Under the pieces are notes generated by a model that worked only from the letters and a program-made list of their open reading frames with translations, was not told the origin of the DNA and did not search any database. From contig CAISYL010000234.1 of the NCBI GenBank assembly GCA_903889655.1, forward strand, positions 1 through 45,582: DNA of 45,582 nt, read 5' to 3'. This document shows, piece after piece, positions 17,837 through 26,894 of this stretch (within the stretch, counting starts at the first letter, position 1; every line of letters starts with the position of its first letter). Both the position numbers and the translations under genes were made by a program. The DNA is from an uncultured Alphaproteobacteria bacterium. Its GTDB lineage: Bacteria > Pseudomonadota > Alphaproteobacteria > Parvibaculales > Parvibaculaceae.

Positions 17837-18970
17837 CTATTCCGCAGCCGTGCCGCTCAGTGCATAGATCGCCGCTGAACCGCCCGCTCCGTTCAACTCC
17901 TGCAGATAGCGAATGCCTTCCTCGGCAATGTCGTCGCCGATCATGCGGTCGCCTTCGCCGTGAAGTTCGGCCATGTCGACATAGGCGGCATACATCGGCG
18001 CGGTGCGCCTGGTGATGATGCCGGCCTTCAACAGGGTCTTGATCAGCACCCGAAAGATGTTGGTCGATTCCTGCATCGTCGCGCGCATCTGCTTGTCGGC
18101 CAGCGCTTCGGCCAGGGCCCCCTGTACCCAACGCCAGTCGAGCCCGATGCGTTCGTAGATTTCCTTCTTCTGCTCCGGGCCCGTGGAGTTCCGCAAGAGC
18201 TTCATGAAACATTCGAGCGCCCAGTCCTCGATCATATCGCGCTCTTCGGGCGGCAGCTTCGGCACGGTACGGTCTGCCCATATCTTGCCGAACTTGTGGT
18301 GGAAAGCCTCGTCCGTCATGACGAGTTGCATCAGCCGGCGCAGCAGCGGATCGTGCGTCTTGGCATAGAAGGACGCGAAGGCTCCCATCGCAAGCCCCTC
18401 GACGACCATCTGCATACCGACGAGTTTCTTCCAGACAAGCGGCGTCGCCACGATCTCTGTCAGGATTTCCTGAAGCACGACGCCGCAGGCTGTCGGCTTG
18501 CCCCATCGCACCTGGATATATTTCGCAAAGCCGGTGACGTGGCGCGCTTCCTCGCGCGTCTGGTTCGCGGCATATTCCTGCGCGCCGGGATCTTTCAGGA
18601 TGTGGCAAAGGCTCGCCGAGAGCGCGAGCGCACCGGCCTCGCCGTGCAGGATCGACGACATGTTCCAGCGCACTGCTTCGTTGACCAGATAGATTTTCTG
18701 ATCCGTGTTGAGCTTGTCGGAAACGGCCGTCTGCAATTCCATGTTGAAATCGGTCGGGACCAGAAGGTCGCGCTCGATATTCCATGGCGAATTGAAGTCG
18801 ATATATTTGGGGTCGAGCGGATCCCAGAAATGGTCGTGGGTCGCCGAGATGATCTTGTCGAAAGCGGTCGACCGCGCGCCGTAGCGATCGACATCCATCA
18901 TCGCCGGGAAGTCGTCGGGCGCGATGGCCTCATAGGCGGAATCCGTGGTCATGCGTTCGTTCGTGGACAT
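17837..18970 (-). CDS. Di-iron ferritin-like protein of unknown substrate
   Basis: A 377-residue soluble protein with a textbook di-iron four-helix-bundle ligand set: E111 (HGEAGAL), E141 and H144 (EEARH), E191 (VVEGLAMGAF), E221 and H224 (DEAFHH). The two half-sites have identical 30-residue spacing, as in ferritin-like oxygenases of the AurF / R2-like kind. The N-terminal 60 residues (HDHFWDPLDP) are not part of the bundle. The likely role is an O2- or peroxide-dependent oxygenase or oxidase, unassigned. The start ATG at 18970 follows GGAGGAGGAG. It is monocistronic, with its own terminator and an unusual dyad-containing promoter (19010-19040). Confidence 0.8.
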   Translation of the reverse strand: MSTNERMTTDSAYEAIAPDDFPAMMDVDRYGARSTAFDKIISATHDHFWDPLDPKYIDFNSPWNIERDLLVPTDFNMELQTAVSDKLNTDQKIYLVNEAVRWNMSSILHGEAGALALSASLCHILKDPGAQEYAANQTREEARHVTGFAKYIQVRWGKPTACGVVLQEILTEIVATPLVWKKLVGMQMVVEGLAMGAFASFYAKTHDPLLRRLMQLVMTDEAFHHKFGKIWADRTVPKLPPEERDMIEDWALECFMKLLRNSTGPEQKKEIYERIGLDWRWVQGALAEALADKQMRATMQESTNIFRVLIKTLLKAGIITRRTAPMYAAYVDMAELHGEGDRMIGDDIAEEGIRYLQELNGAGGSAAIYALSGTAAE

Positions 18971-19009
18971 CGTCTCCTCCTCCGCTGTCCAGAATGGCAA
19001 TGACACGAG

Positions 19010-19040
19010 TTTATATGCGGAGCGCTGCTCCGCAAATCAA
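19010..19040 (-). promoter_or_regulatory. MerR-type promoter: 19-bp dyad between -35 and -10
   Basis: Reading the minus strand, TTGATT (19040-19035) is followed by exactly 19 bases and then TATAAA (19015-19010). The 19-base spacer is itself a perfect dyad: TGCGGAGC (19034-19027), AGC, GCTCCGCA (19023-19016). Over-long spacers filled by a regulator dyad are the hallmark of MerR-family promoters. It lies 40 bases upstream of the ferritin-like ATG at 18970. A competing reading is an RNA hairpin behind the AsmA-like gene (ending at 19055), but no T-run follows. Confidence 0.6.
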
Positions 19041-19054
19041 ATCGACAACATGGG

Positions 19055-22000
19055 TTATGGTTTCGGCGCGGGATTTACCGGCGCTGCGGGTGTCGGCGTG
19101 GCGGCAGGCGCTGAAGCGGCGGCCGGCGGTGCTTTCTGATTATCGCCGACAGACTTGTCAGCAGGTGCAGCGGCAGGAGGCGCCGGCGAAGCCGGCTGTT
19201 CAGGCGGAAGCGAACTCGAAAATTCGAAAAGACGCCGCAGGAACCCGGGCGCAATCGCCGAGAGCGGATTCACGATCACGCTCGGATTGTCGATATTGCC
19301 CTTCACCGCATAGGTGAAGCCGAAAATTCCTTCGCCTTCGCGACCGACAATGAGCGGCCCGAGCAGCGGCACCTTCCCGAGAACCGAATTCACCGTGTAG
19401 GCGGGGACAAGAGTGCCTTCCATCTGCGCAACATCGGCCGAACGATCGATCTGCCCGTTGAGCGTAAGGCCGATGGCCGGCCCGGACATCCGCGCCTCCT
19501 CGACATGGATGCGGTGGCCGGTGACGCGGAACGGCAGCTTCAGCGTGTCGAAGAAAATGCCTTCGCCAGTCAGCGTGTCGCTGATGCCGGTCAGCGAGCC
19601 GAGCGTCAGGATCTTGGCGAGCACCGGCGCATTGGCGATGCGGAATTTCGATGCGCTGATCTCGCCGGTGAGCGGCGATCCCGGCAACCGGTCGTCGAAG
19701 ACCGCATCGGCGGAGAGATCGCCACCCCGTACGCCTTTGAAGAGGTCGAGTGCTCGGAAGACCGCGCCCGCATCGCTCGACCGCAACGTGAAGCTGCGTT
19801 GGCGGTTCGGCACCTGCGAGATCGATGTCGAAAGCTTGTTGCGCATCTGATCGAGCGCCAGCAGGTCCATCAGGTAGACATCGCCTTCGATCAACGCAAC
19901 GCGCGCATCGAGATCCGTGAACTTCGCATCGTTCTGCGCGGCGACTTCACCGATACGCGCCCGGATCGCGGTCCGAAGCGTCTGGTCCTTCTCCATCTCG
20001 GGCGTGAGCAGGCGCGTCGCCGCCCTCTCCGCCTCGGCCTTGTCGCCATTGCCGGAGATAAAGGCATGAAGCAGGCCGCGCGCGTCGGCCTTCGGCCCCT
20101 CGATATCGACGACGAGTTGTCCGTTCGCATCGCGCTGTGCCTTGAGAGCGATATCGTTGGTCGGCCCGAGTTTCACCGTCGGAATATTCGCGGAAAGAAT
20201 CCGGTTCTTCTTGTCGATGGAGAAGACACCCTTGACGGCTATGCCCTCGCCTGCCATCGCAAAGTCCGTGAAACTGTACGCATCCGGCAGAAAACCGATC
20301 TTGAGATCGACCGTGGCGGGTTTCCCGACCGGCTTCGACCAGCCGAGCTGATCGACCTTCGCGACTGCCTTGGTCAAATCCGCATGGACGACACCGCTGG
20401 CTATGTTGGCGCCTTTGCCCGTCAGCGTCGCGTGAATGCTGGGCGAGCCGATTACCCAGTCGGTCAGGCCGAGGCCGATGGCGGTGCGTTCCGCGTCGTT
20501 GAGCGTGCCGGAAAAATCGAAGCTCGACCCCGGTCCCTTGGTCGGCACGAAACTCTCTGTCCAGACGACCTGTAGCGGCGATGTTCCGTTGAGGCTAACC
20601 TGCCCCTTCGCCTTGAGACCGCTGCGCACAACATCGATGTCGAGCGTGCCATCGGTGATCGAGAGGTCCTTCTGGATATTCGGAATTCCAACCTTCTCGG
20701 CATGCGCCGTGCCGGAGAAATCGACATCGTCCATCTTGACGGTCTTGACCAGCGGCAATCGTAGCTTGGCGCTGAGCGAGCCTGTGCCGCCGATGGTCGA
20801 TGGATCCAGACCGAAGCCACGAATGAGCTTCAGCGGCTCGTGATCGAGGAGACCCAGGATGTCAGCGGTTGCTGCATTGGCTGTCAGCTCGATGTCGCCG
20901 ATACTGTGTTTGTTGGCAAGCTCGCCATCGGCGAAATGGCCGTTCGTGACCGCGATCGGTTTGCCCGGCGCAACCATGACCGTCGCCGAAGAGACCCAGG
21001 CGTCGAAGCGGTTGCCCTGCAAGGTGCCGCGCGCGGAAACGCCGGTCATCGGCGGCATGCCGTCGAGATAGCTGACCTGAGCGCCGCTGACGTTGAAATT
21101 GAAATGAACGCTGTCGTCGGGGATCGCCTTGCCTTCGTCGGCGTCGGCGAACATGTCGGCCGGCACGTCGACGGCGAAGTCGCCCTTTTCGAGCATACCG
21201 CCACGCATGTTCTTGGCGACCCATTCCCGCGCATGGGACGACACCGGTAGCGGCCATATGGCGCGCACCGTATCGACGGGAATGGTCGCCATGGTCCCTT
21301 TCACATGGATGGCGGGCGAACGCGGGCCGGACTCGACCGTGCCCGCCGCGCTGATCTTGCCTCCGGCGACACCGAGCGTGATGTCTTCGATGTCGAGCGC
21401 GCGCTTGTCGAAATCGAGCAGCATCGCGATGCGCGCATTGTCGAGTTCGAAGGGCCCCTCGAAGAAACCCGGAATCTCTGTCGTGGTCTTGCCTGCGCGG
21501 AGATCGACGCGCGCCGTGGATATATCGAGGCCCGTGCCCAGCACATAATTGACGTGACCGCTGAGCGAGGCGCTATGCGGGCCGGCCTGCAGCACGAGTT
21601 GCTTGAGGTCGAGACGCCGCTTTATGGCATCGAGCGTAAGTTCGGCCCGCGCCCGTTCGATCGAAACCGGCGCCTGCTGCAAGCCGGGAAGAACGAAACT
21701 GCCCTTGCCCGCCTCCAGGGTCAGCCGCGCGCCGATTACATTGCCGTTCGGCTGCATGTCGAGCGTGCCGTCGGCATTCAGCGGCGCGTCGAAGACCGCG
21801 TAATTGGCAAAGCTCGGCGACATGCGGGCGAGCGCCGACGGTACGAAGTTGCTGGCCTTCACGGCGACATCGACTGTCTTTCCGTCCGCAGCCAGCGCAC
21901 CGTTGAGATCCAGATGGCTGGTCGTCTCGCCGATCTTCACATCCGCGGCGAGCTGGCCGCTGATCCCGCGACGTCCCCGGTCGAGCAGAAAATGGGCGTT

Positions 22001-22588
22001 GGGTGCTTCGAAGGTGACGCCGTTCACCTCGTCGATGAAATGCAGCGTCGCATTCTGGACGCCGACATGCCGAAGATGTCCCAGGGTCGGATCACTCTTG
22101 CCGCCATCCAGCAGTGCTTCCAGCAGGGGCCCGAGGAAGGCGCCCGCTTCACGCTTTTCGGTCGTCGCGCCCGACGGCGCGAGCCCCAGCGAAATCCCTT
22201 CGGGGCGGCGGACCAGCGTGACGCTCACATCGTAGATATCGATATAGGTCGGCGCGATCCGGCCGATCAGGAGCGCCGGCACGCTCAGCCGGAACGAAAG
22301 TTCCGGAATGGTCGCAACCTCGTTCTGGCCTGCTCCGGTCAGATGCACGTCGACGAGGCGCAGGCCCAACTGCCGCGTCTCGGGGGACCAAAGGAGAATC
22401 GTGTTGCCGATCGTCAGCCGCCCGCCTTCGAGTTCGCCGCGCGCCGAGTCCTCGATGATCTGGCTGAGAATGGGGAGGGGGATCGGCCCGGACGACAGGC
22501 GCCAGGCGAGCACCGCAAGCAGAACCGCCGTCGCCGCAACGGCAACGCCCAGAACCTCAAGCGCAATCTTACTCGTCCGGCGTATCAA
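19055..22588 (-). CDS. AsmA/YhdP-like giant envelope protein (DUF3971)
   Basis: An 1177-residue protein with one N-terminal transmembrane anchor (about 9-30) and a long periplasmic body of repeating beta-rich segments, typical of the AsmA-like superfamily. The size and layout, with a DUF3971-like central region and an AsmA-like C-terminal part (LTLNGQIDRS, then IFGFTYAVKGN), resemble E. coli YhdP (about 1266 residues), implicated in phospholipid transport between membranes. The last ~55 residues are a Pro/Ala-rich tail. The start is TTG at 22588 with AGGAGAT about 10 bases upstream. It reads divergently from the peroxiredoxin gene. Confidence 0.85.
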   Translation of the reverse strand: MIRRTSKIALEVLGVAVAATAVLLAVLAWRLSSGPIPLPILSQIIEDSARGELEGGRLTIGNTILLWSPETRQLGLRLVDVHLTGAGQNEVATIPELSFRLSVPALLIGRIAPTYIDIYDVSVTLVRRPEGISLGLAPSGATTEKREAGAFLGPLLEALLDGGKSDPTLGHLRHVGVQNATLHFIDEVNGVTFEAPNAHFLLDRGRRGISGQLAADVKIGETTSHLDLNGALAADGKTVDVAVKASNFVPSALARMSPSFANYAVFDAPLNADGTLDMQPNGNVIGARLTLEAGKGSFVLPGLQQAPVSIERARAELTLDAIKRRLDLKQLVLQAGPHSASLSGHVNYVLGTGLDISTARVDLRAGKTTTEIPGFFEGPFELDNARIAMLLDFDKRALDIEDITLGVAGGKISAAGTVESGPRSPAIHVKGTMATIPVDTVRAIWPLPVSSHAREWVAKNMRGGMLEKGDFAVDVPADMFADADEGKAIPDDSVHFNFNVSGAQVSYLDGMPPMTGVSARGTLQGNRFDAWVSSATVMVAPGKPIAVTNGHFADGELANKHSIGDIELTANAATADILGLLDHEPLKLIRGFGLDPSTIGGTGSLSAKLRLPLVKTVKMDDVDFSGTAHAEKVGIPNIQKDLSITDGTLDIDVVRSGLKAKGQVSLNGTSPLQVVWTESFVPTKGPGSSFDFSGTLNDAERTAIGLGLTDWVIGSPSIHATLTGKGANIASGVVHADLTKAVAKVDQLGWSKPVGKPATVDLKIGFLPDAYSFTDFAMAGEGIAVKGVFSIDKKNRILSANIPTVKLGPTNDIALKAQRDANGQLVVDIEGPKADARGLLHAFISGNGDKAEAERAATRLLTPEMEKDQTLRTAIRARIGEVAAQNDAKFTDLDARVALIEGDVYLMDLLALDQMRNKLSTSISQVPNRQRSFTLRSSDAGAVFRALDLFKGVRGGDLSADAVFDDRLPGSPLTGEISASKFRIANAPVLAKILTLGSLTGISDTLTGEGIFFDTLKLPFRVTGHRIHVEEARMSGPAIGLTLNGQIDRSADVAQMEGTLVPAYTVNSVLGKVPLLGPLIVGREGEGIFGFTYAVKGNIDNPSVIVNPLSAIAPGFLRRLFEFSSSLPPEQPASPAPPAAAPADKSVGDNQKAPPAAASAPAATPTPAAPVNPAPKP

Positions 22589-22869
22589 GAAACGACTGAT
22601 CTCCTTTCGCTCGCCTTATCCCCGTTCCGCCCCAACTGACGCCCTGCCCCTCGACGCGTCGCTGGATGCGATCCGGGGACGACAGAATGCCGCGACGAGA
22701 TCGCACCCGTTCTTTTACCCGCAGCCACCGACGAAGTCTCCCAAATTGGCGTCACTAACCCGACACGAAGCGATGGCGGTATTTACGATGATGCATTTTT
22801 AGCGCCAAATGTAGGCAAGGGGGCGGCGGCGCCGTCCGACTGGAAAGACATTCGATTGGAGGCGAGGTC

Positions 22870-23844
22870 ATGGCGAAAGCGGTTCGATCCAAGAAGTCTG
22901 GCGTAAAGGCGAAGAAGACGGCACCGAAGGCAAAAGCTGCCAAGGCGAAGAAGCCGACAGCAAAGAAGGTGGCGAAGAAGGCTGTGGCCAAGAAGCCGGT
23001 AAAGCCGAAGAAGGCCACGGCGAAGAAAGCCCCCGCGAAGAAAAAGTCTCCCGCCAAAAAGACCAGGCCGGTCGTAAAGGCAAAAAAGGCGCCCGCCAAA
23101 AAAACTCCGGCCAAGAAAGCAGCTGCCAGGAAGCCGGCCGCCGCGAAAAAGCCGGCGGCGAAAAAAGCGGCCGCAAAGCCTGCGGCGAAAGCCGTGGCGA
23201 AGCCCAAACCAGCCGCCAAGCCGAAAGCAGCCCCGAAACCCGTGGCAGCGGCCGCCAAGCCCAAGGCTGCGCCCAAACCGAAACCGGCCCCCAAGCCCGT
23301 CGCGCCGATGGCGCCCGCAGGCGCGGCCGACCGGCAGACGGCCCCGGCTCCCGCCGCACCTGCGCCAGCCCCCGTCAGCAAACTTCCGGCTGTCGGCGAA
23401 AAGGCGCCCGACTTCTCGCTGCCGGCCGACGATGGCAGCACGATTTCCCTGGCGAGCCTCGCCGGCAAGAAGGTCGTTCTCTATTTCTATCCGAAGGACG
23501 ACACGCCCGGCTGCACCATCGAAGCGATCGCCTTCTCGGCGCAGAGAGCGGCCTTCGAGGAAGCCGGCACCGTGGTCCTGGGTGTCTCCAAGGACTCGGT
23601 GGACGATCACTGCAAATTCCGCGACAAGCACAACCTGACCATCAGGCTGCTCTCGGATGAAAGCGGCAAGATGCTGGAAGCCTATGGCGTGTGGGGCGAG
23701 AAGAACCTTTATGGCCGCACCTATATGGGCATTGAGCGCACCACGTTCCTGATCGACGGCGGTGGCACCATCCGCCAGGTCTGGCCGAAGGTGAGAGTCG
23801 AAGGCCATGCCGACGAGGTCCTCGCGGCGGTGAAGGGCCTCTGA
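22870..23844 (+). CDS. Peroxiredoxin (BCP/PrxQ type) with histone-H1-like N-terminal tail
   Basis: A 324-residue protein. Residues ~1-165 are low-complexity Lys/Ala/Pro (AKK, PAKK and PKP repeats) like eukaryotic H1 tails and bacterial H1-like proteins. Residues ~170-324 are a BCP/PrxQ peroxiredoxin: GEKAPDFSLP, then FYPKDDTPGC with the peroxidatic Cys at 215. The usual resolving Cys five residues later is replaced (TIEAIAF has Ile). A second Cys at 248 (DDHCKF) sits where alternative 'alpha3-type' PrxQ enzymes place theirs. It probably reduces hydroperoxides near DNA or RNA, which is inference. The ATG at 22870 follows GAGGCGAGG. The DUF455 gene follows 30 bases later. Confidence 0.88.
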   Translation: MAKAVRSKKSGVKAKKTAPKAKAAKAKKPTAKKVAKKAVAKKPVKPKKATAKKAPAKKKSPAKKTRPVVKAKKAPAKKTPAKKAAARKPAAAKKPAAKKAAAKPAAKAVAKPKPAAKPKAAPKPVAAAAKPKAAPKPKPAPKPVAPMAPAGAADRQTAPAPAAPAPAPVSKLPAVGEKAPDFSLPADDGSTISLASLAGKKVVLYFYPKDDTPGCTIEAIAFSAQRAAFEEAGTVVLGVSKDSVDDHCKFRDKHNLTIRLLSDESGKMLEAYGVWGEKNLYGRTYMGIERTTFLIDGGGTIRQVWPKVRVEGHADEVLAAVKGL

Positions 23845-23874
23845 GCGGCGGCCCCTCTAACGACGGATAATGAG

Positions 23875-24720
23875 TTGAGCAGCGAAGCCCTTTCCGCACC
23901 CCCGGTTGCCGACGGGGCTTCGCTCGCTGAAGCCGCGCGCAGCGTTCTCGAATGTCCCGATGCGGACGGCAAGGCTGCCCGCGCGCACGAGGTCGCGGAA
24001 CTCTGGCGGAGCGGCCATTTCGGCCTTACCGCAGGCGAGATGCCCGCTCGTCCCTCGCGTCCGGAACGGCCTCCACTGCTTGCACCCAATCAGATGCCGC
24101 GCAGGACCTTCAAGGGTCCGCGCGGGCGCTTCGCTCTGCTTCACGCACTTGCCCATATCGAGCTCAATGCGATCGATCTCGCCTTCGACATAGCCGGTCG
24201 CTTCGCCGGACGGATGATCGACGGCTCATGCCTGCCCCGCGCTTTCTTCGACGACTGGATCAAGGTCGGCGATGAGGAGGCGCGGCACTTCGCCGCCCTG
24301 CAGGCAAGGCTCCGCGCGATGGGTGGATGTTATGGCGATCTTCCCGCCCATGACGGGCTATGGCAGGCCGCCGAGGAAACCAGCACCGACCTTCTGGCGC
24401 GCCTTGCCGTCGTGCCTCTCGTGCTCGAAGCACGCGGGCTCGACGTGACTCCTCCCATGATCTCAAGGTTAACGGAGGCCGGCGATCACGAGAGCGCCGA
24501 AGTGCTCCGCATGATCTATCTCGACGAGCAGCAACATGTTGGGGCCGGTGCCCGCTGGTTCGACTACTTGTGCGAAGCCGGCAAACTCGATCCTGCGGCG
24601 ACATTTCAAATGCTCGTTCGCAGACATTTTCGCGGCATTCTGAAACCGCCATTCAACTTCGAGGCTCGTGACGCGGCGGGCCTTGAGCGCACCTTCTACG
24701 AACCGCTCTCATCGCGTTGA
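23875..24720 (+). CDS. DUF455 ferritin-like protein
   Basis: A 281-residue helical protein of the DUF455 family. It contains a ferritin-like di-iron ligand set: E96 (HIELNAID), E135 and H138 (EEARH), E185 (VLEARGLD) and E218 and H221 (DEQQHVG). The MiaE tRNA hydroxylase group shares this fold, and function in DUF455 itself is not established. The start is TTG at 23875 with a weak GGA upstream. The tight spacing after the peroxiredoxin suggests a joint oxidative-stress or iron role, which is inference. It is the second di-iron ferritin-like protein within 7 kb. Confidence 0.85.
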   Translation: MSSEALSAPPVADGASLAEAARSVLECPDADGKAARAHEVAELWRSGHFGLTAGEMPARPSRPERPPLLAPNQMPRRTFKGPRGRFALLHALAHIELNAIDLAFDIAGRFAGRMIDGSCLPRAFFDDWIKVGDEEARHFAALQARLRAMGGCYGDLPAHDGLWQAAEETSTDLLARLAVVPLVLEARGLDVTPPMISRLTEAGDHESAEVLRMIYLDEQQHVGAGARWFDYLCEAGKLDPAATFQMLVRRHFRGILKPPFNFEARDAAGLERTFYEPLSSR

Positions 24721-24889
24721 AAAGACTTTTCTTTCCCGTCCCATTAAGCGACAGTATTTCCGAACGCCGGGGGCGGCGATAACCGCATCAATGGAATATT
24801 AAGGACACAGGCCAAGACTAAGGGCTGTGTTGAAAGCTTCACGTAAATCCATTGAGATAGGCGCGGGCAAAATTGAGGGGGTATGGCGC

Positions 24890-26284
24890 ATGAGGGGCGT
24901 GCACCATAAGAACTCGGAGTTTGGCGAAACGGTGCGCAAGTTCCTGCGGCACCACTACGTCGAACGCCAGATTTACCTGCGCAGTCATGGTCAGGTTCAG
25001 TTCATATCGCTGTCGCCGTTCACGCAAGCCGTGTTCGCCGCGATCGCATTCGTCTTTTTCAGCTGGGTTGCGTTTTCATCCGTCAACGTCGTCTTCAAGC
25101 AACAGATCATCGCCTCGAAAGAGCAGCGCTATGTGAAGATGCAGGGCGCCTATGAAGAACGGATCGCCCAGCTTCAATCCGCCTACGATCAATTGAACGG
25201 ACAGCTCGTCATCTCCCAGGAGCGTTTCCTCGCGACGACCCGCGAACTGGAAGACAAGCACCGCCAGCTTACTCAACTCATGAGCCAGAGCCAGTCCGCG
25301 AGTTCGGAACTGGACGGCATGCGCCGCCGCTACGCCGCTACCGAGAAGGGTGCCGCCATGGCGGCCCGCGGCAATACGATCCTGATGTCCGTCGATCAGG
25401 ATTCCGACGGTGCCGATATCGGGCATACGACGACCCGGCCCCAGCGGGCAGCCGATGCCGAGAGCTATGTGGTCGATGGCGCTGAAAATGGTGGTCTGGA
25501 CATTGCGGGCCTCGCCGGCGGCCAGGGCGATCACAACGGCACAGCGTCCCAAATTGACGCAAGATTGACCAAACTGGACCGTGCGCAGCAAGGCCTCATC
25601 AATTCCGTCGAGGAAACAACCGACCGCAAGATCAAGGAACTGAAGTCGATCATCGGCATGACCAATGTTGCCGAAGTGAAGACTCTTTCCGGGCAGGCGG
25701 GCCATGCGAAATCGAAAACGCCGATAGCCGAAGGCGGCCCTTTTCTCGGCCTGGCGGAAGGCGAAGCTCTCGCAGGTGGCGATGGCGACAGCGCCTTTTC
25801 GAAACAGCTCTACAGGGTCAGCCAGAATCTCAACACGATGGGCGATCTTGAGAAATACATTGCGAAAATGCCGTTGGCTGAACCTCTTCTCAGCTATCAC
25901 GAGACGAGCGGCTTCGGGCCGCGCGTCGACCCGTTCAACGGGAGAATGGCCTTCCATGCCGGTGAAGATCTGGCGACGGATTACGGTGCGCCGGTCTATG
26001 CGACGGCAGCCGGCACCGTCATCTATGCCGACTGGAAGGGTGCCTATGGCCGCATGATCGAAGTCGATCTCGGCAATGGCTTCCACACCCGTTACGGCCA
26101 TCTGAGCCAGATCAGCGTCAAGGTTGGCCAGAAAATTGCATTTCGAGACGTCATCGGCAGAGTCGGGTCCTCTGGACGCAGCAGCGGGCCGCATCTTCAC
26201 TACGAGGTCTGGTTCGGCGGTATTGTCCGTGACCCCTCCAAGTTCATCGAGGCAGGGCATTATGTTTTCGCGAAACAAGGATAA
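24890..26284 (+). CDS. M23 (LytM-type) cell-wall endopeptidase with membrane anchor
   Basis: A 464-residue protein predicted to cut peptidoglycan cross-links. A short cytoplasmic N-terminus is followed by one transmembrane helix (about 44-66), a coiled coil (about 75-150), a linker, and a C-terminal M23 domain with zinc ligands in HAGED (H356, D360) and HLHYE (H437), plus the H of RYGHLS. All catalytic residues are present, so this is an active-type enzyme rather than an EnvC/NlpD activator. The start at ATG 24890 has GAGGGGG eight bases upstream; the frame is open to 24827. Its 3' end overlaps the bactofilin gene by 23 bases, suggesting a working pair. Confidence 0.9.
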   Translation: MRGVHHKNSEFGETVRKFLRHHYVERQIYLRSHGQVQFISLSPFTQAVFAAIAFVFFSWVAFSSVNVVFKQQIIASKEQRYVKMQGAYEERIAQLQSAYDQLNGQLVISQERFLATTRELEDKHRQLTQLMSQSQSASSELDGMRRRYAATEKGAAMAARGNTILMSVDQDSDGADIGHTTTRPQRAADAESYVVDGAENGGLDIAGLAGGQGDHNGTASQIDARLTKLDRAQQGLINSVEETTDRKIKELKSIIGMTNVAEVKTLSGQAGHAKSKTPIAEGGPFLGLAEGEALAGGDGDSAFSKQLYRVSQNLNTMGDLEKYIAKMPLAEPLLSYHETSGFGPRVDPFNGRMAFHAGEDLATDYGAPVYATAAGTVIYADWKGAYGRMIEVDLGNGFHTRYGHLSQISVKVGQKIAFRDVIGRVGSSGRSSGPHLHYEVWFGGIVRDPSKFIEAGHYVFAKQG

Positions 26285-26846
26285 AGAGACAGACGTGAAG
26301 CCGGCCGCCCCGGTTGTGGCGCCGGTTCCGAGCGCGCCGGTCAAACGGACAGGCGTGCGCACGGCTCCCTCCATCATCTCGAACGATCTCGTGGTGCATG
26401 GAAACCTGACAGCGACCGGCGACATCCAGGTCGATGGCACGGTCGAAGGCGACATCCGCAGCCAGTCGCTGACCATCGGCGAAAAGGCATCGATCAACGG
26501 TGAGATCGTCGCGGAGGACATCGTGATCCGCGGTCGCGTCATCGGCACGATCCGCGGACGTCGCGTGCAACTCGCTTCGACCTGCCATGTCGAAGGCGAC
26601 ATCCTGCATGAAGCTCTCGCAGTCGAAACCGGCGCCTTCTTCGAAGGCAATTGCCGCCACTCCGACGATCCGATCGGCCAGGCCTCCTCTTCGCGCAGCG
26701 CGAACGGCCTTCGCCCGGCCGCCGGCCCGATCGCGACGCCCCGCCCCGCAGCGGCGGCCCCGGCACCGCGCCCCGCCGACCCGGGCGCAAGCCCTGTCGT
26801 CGTTGGCGATGGCGGCGTGGTCGTGAAGCGTCCGGCGGCCCAGTAA
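26262..26846 (+). CDS. Bactofilin family cytoskeletal protein
   Basis: A 194-residue bactofilin. Residues ~40-135 form the DUF583 beta-helix of short repeated turns (VHGNLTATGDIQVDGTVEGD, then IRGRVIGTIRG), flanked by disordered Pro/Ala-rich tails, the C-terminal one about 55 residues long. Bactofilins polymerise without nucleotide and often recruit cell-wall enzymes. The ATG lies inside the 3' end of the M23 peptidase gene, so the two are translationally coupled; similar M23-bactofilin pairs in other alphaproteobacteria control local wall growth. A clear terminator follows. Confidence 0.92.
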   Translation: MFSRNKDKETDVKPAAPVVAPVPSAPVKRTGVRTAPSIISNDLVVHGNLTATGDIQVDGTVEGDIRSQSLTIGEKASINGEIVAEDIVIRGRVIGTIRGRRVQLASTCHVEGDILHEALAVETGAFFEGNCRHSDDPIGQASSSRSANGLRPAAGPIATPRPAAAAPAPRPADPGASPVVVGDGGVVVKRPAAQ

Positions 26847-26894
26847 GGCCGCAACACAAATCTCTCCACTTTGCCCAAAAGGCATCCAAGAATT

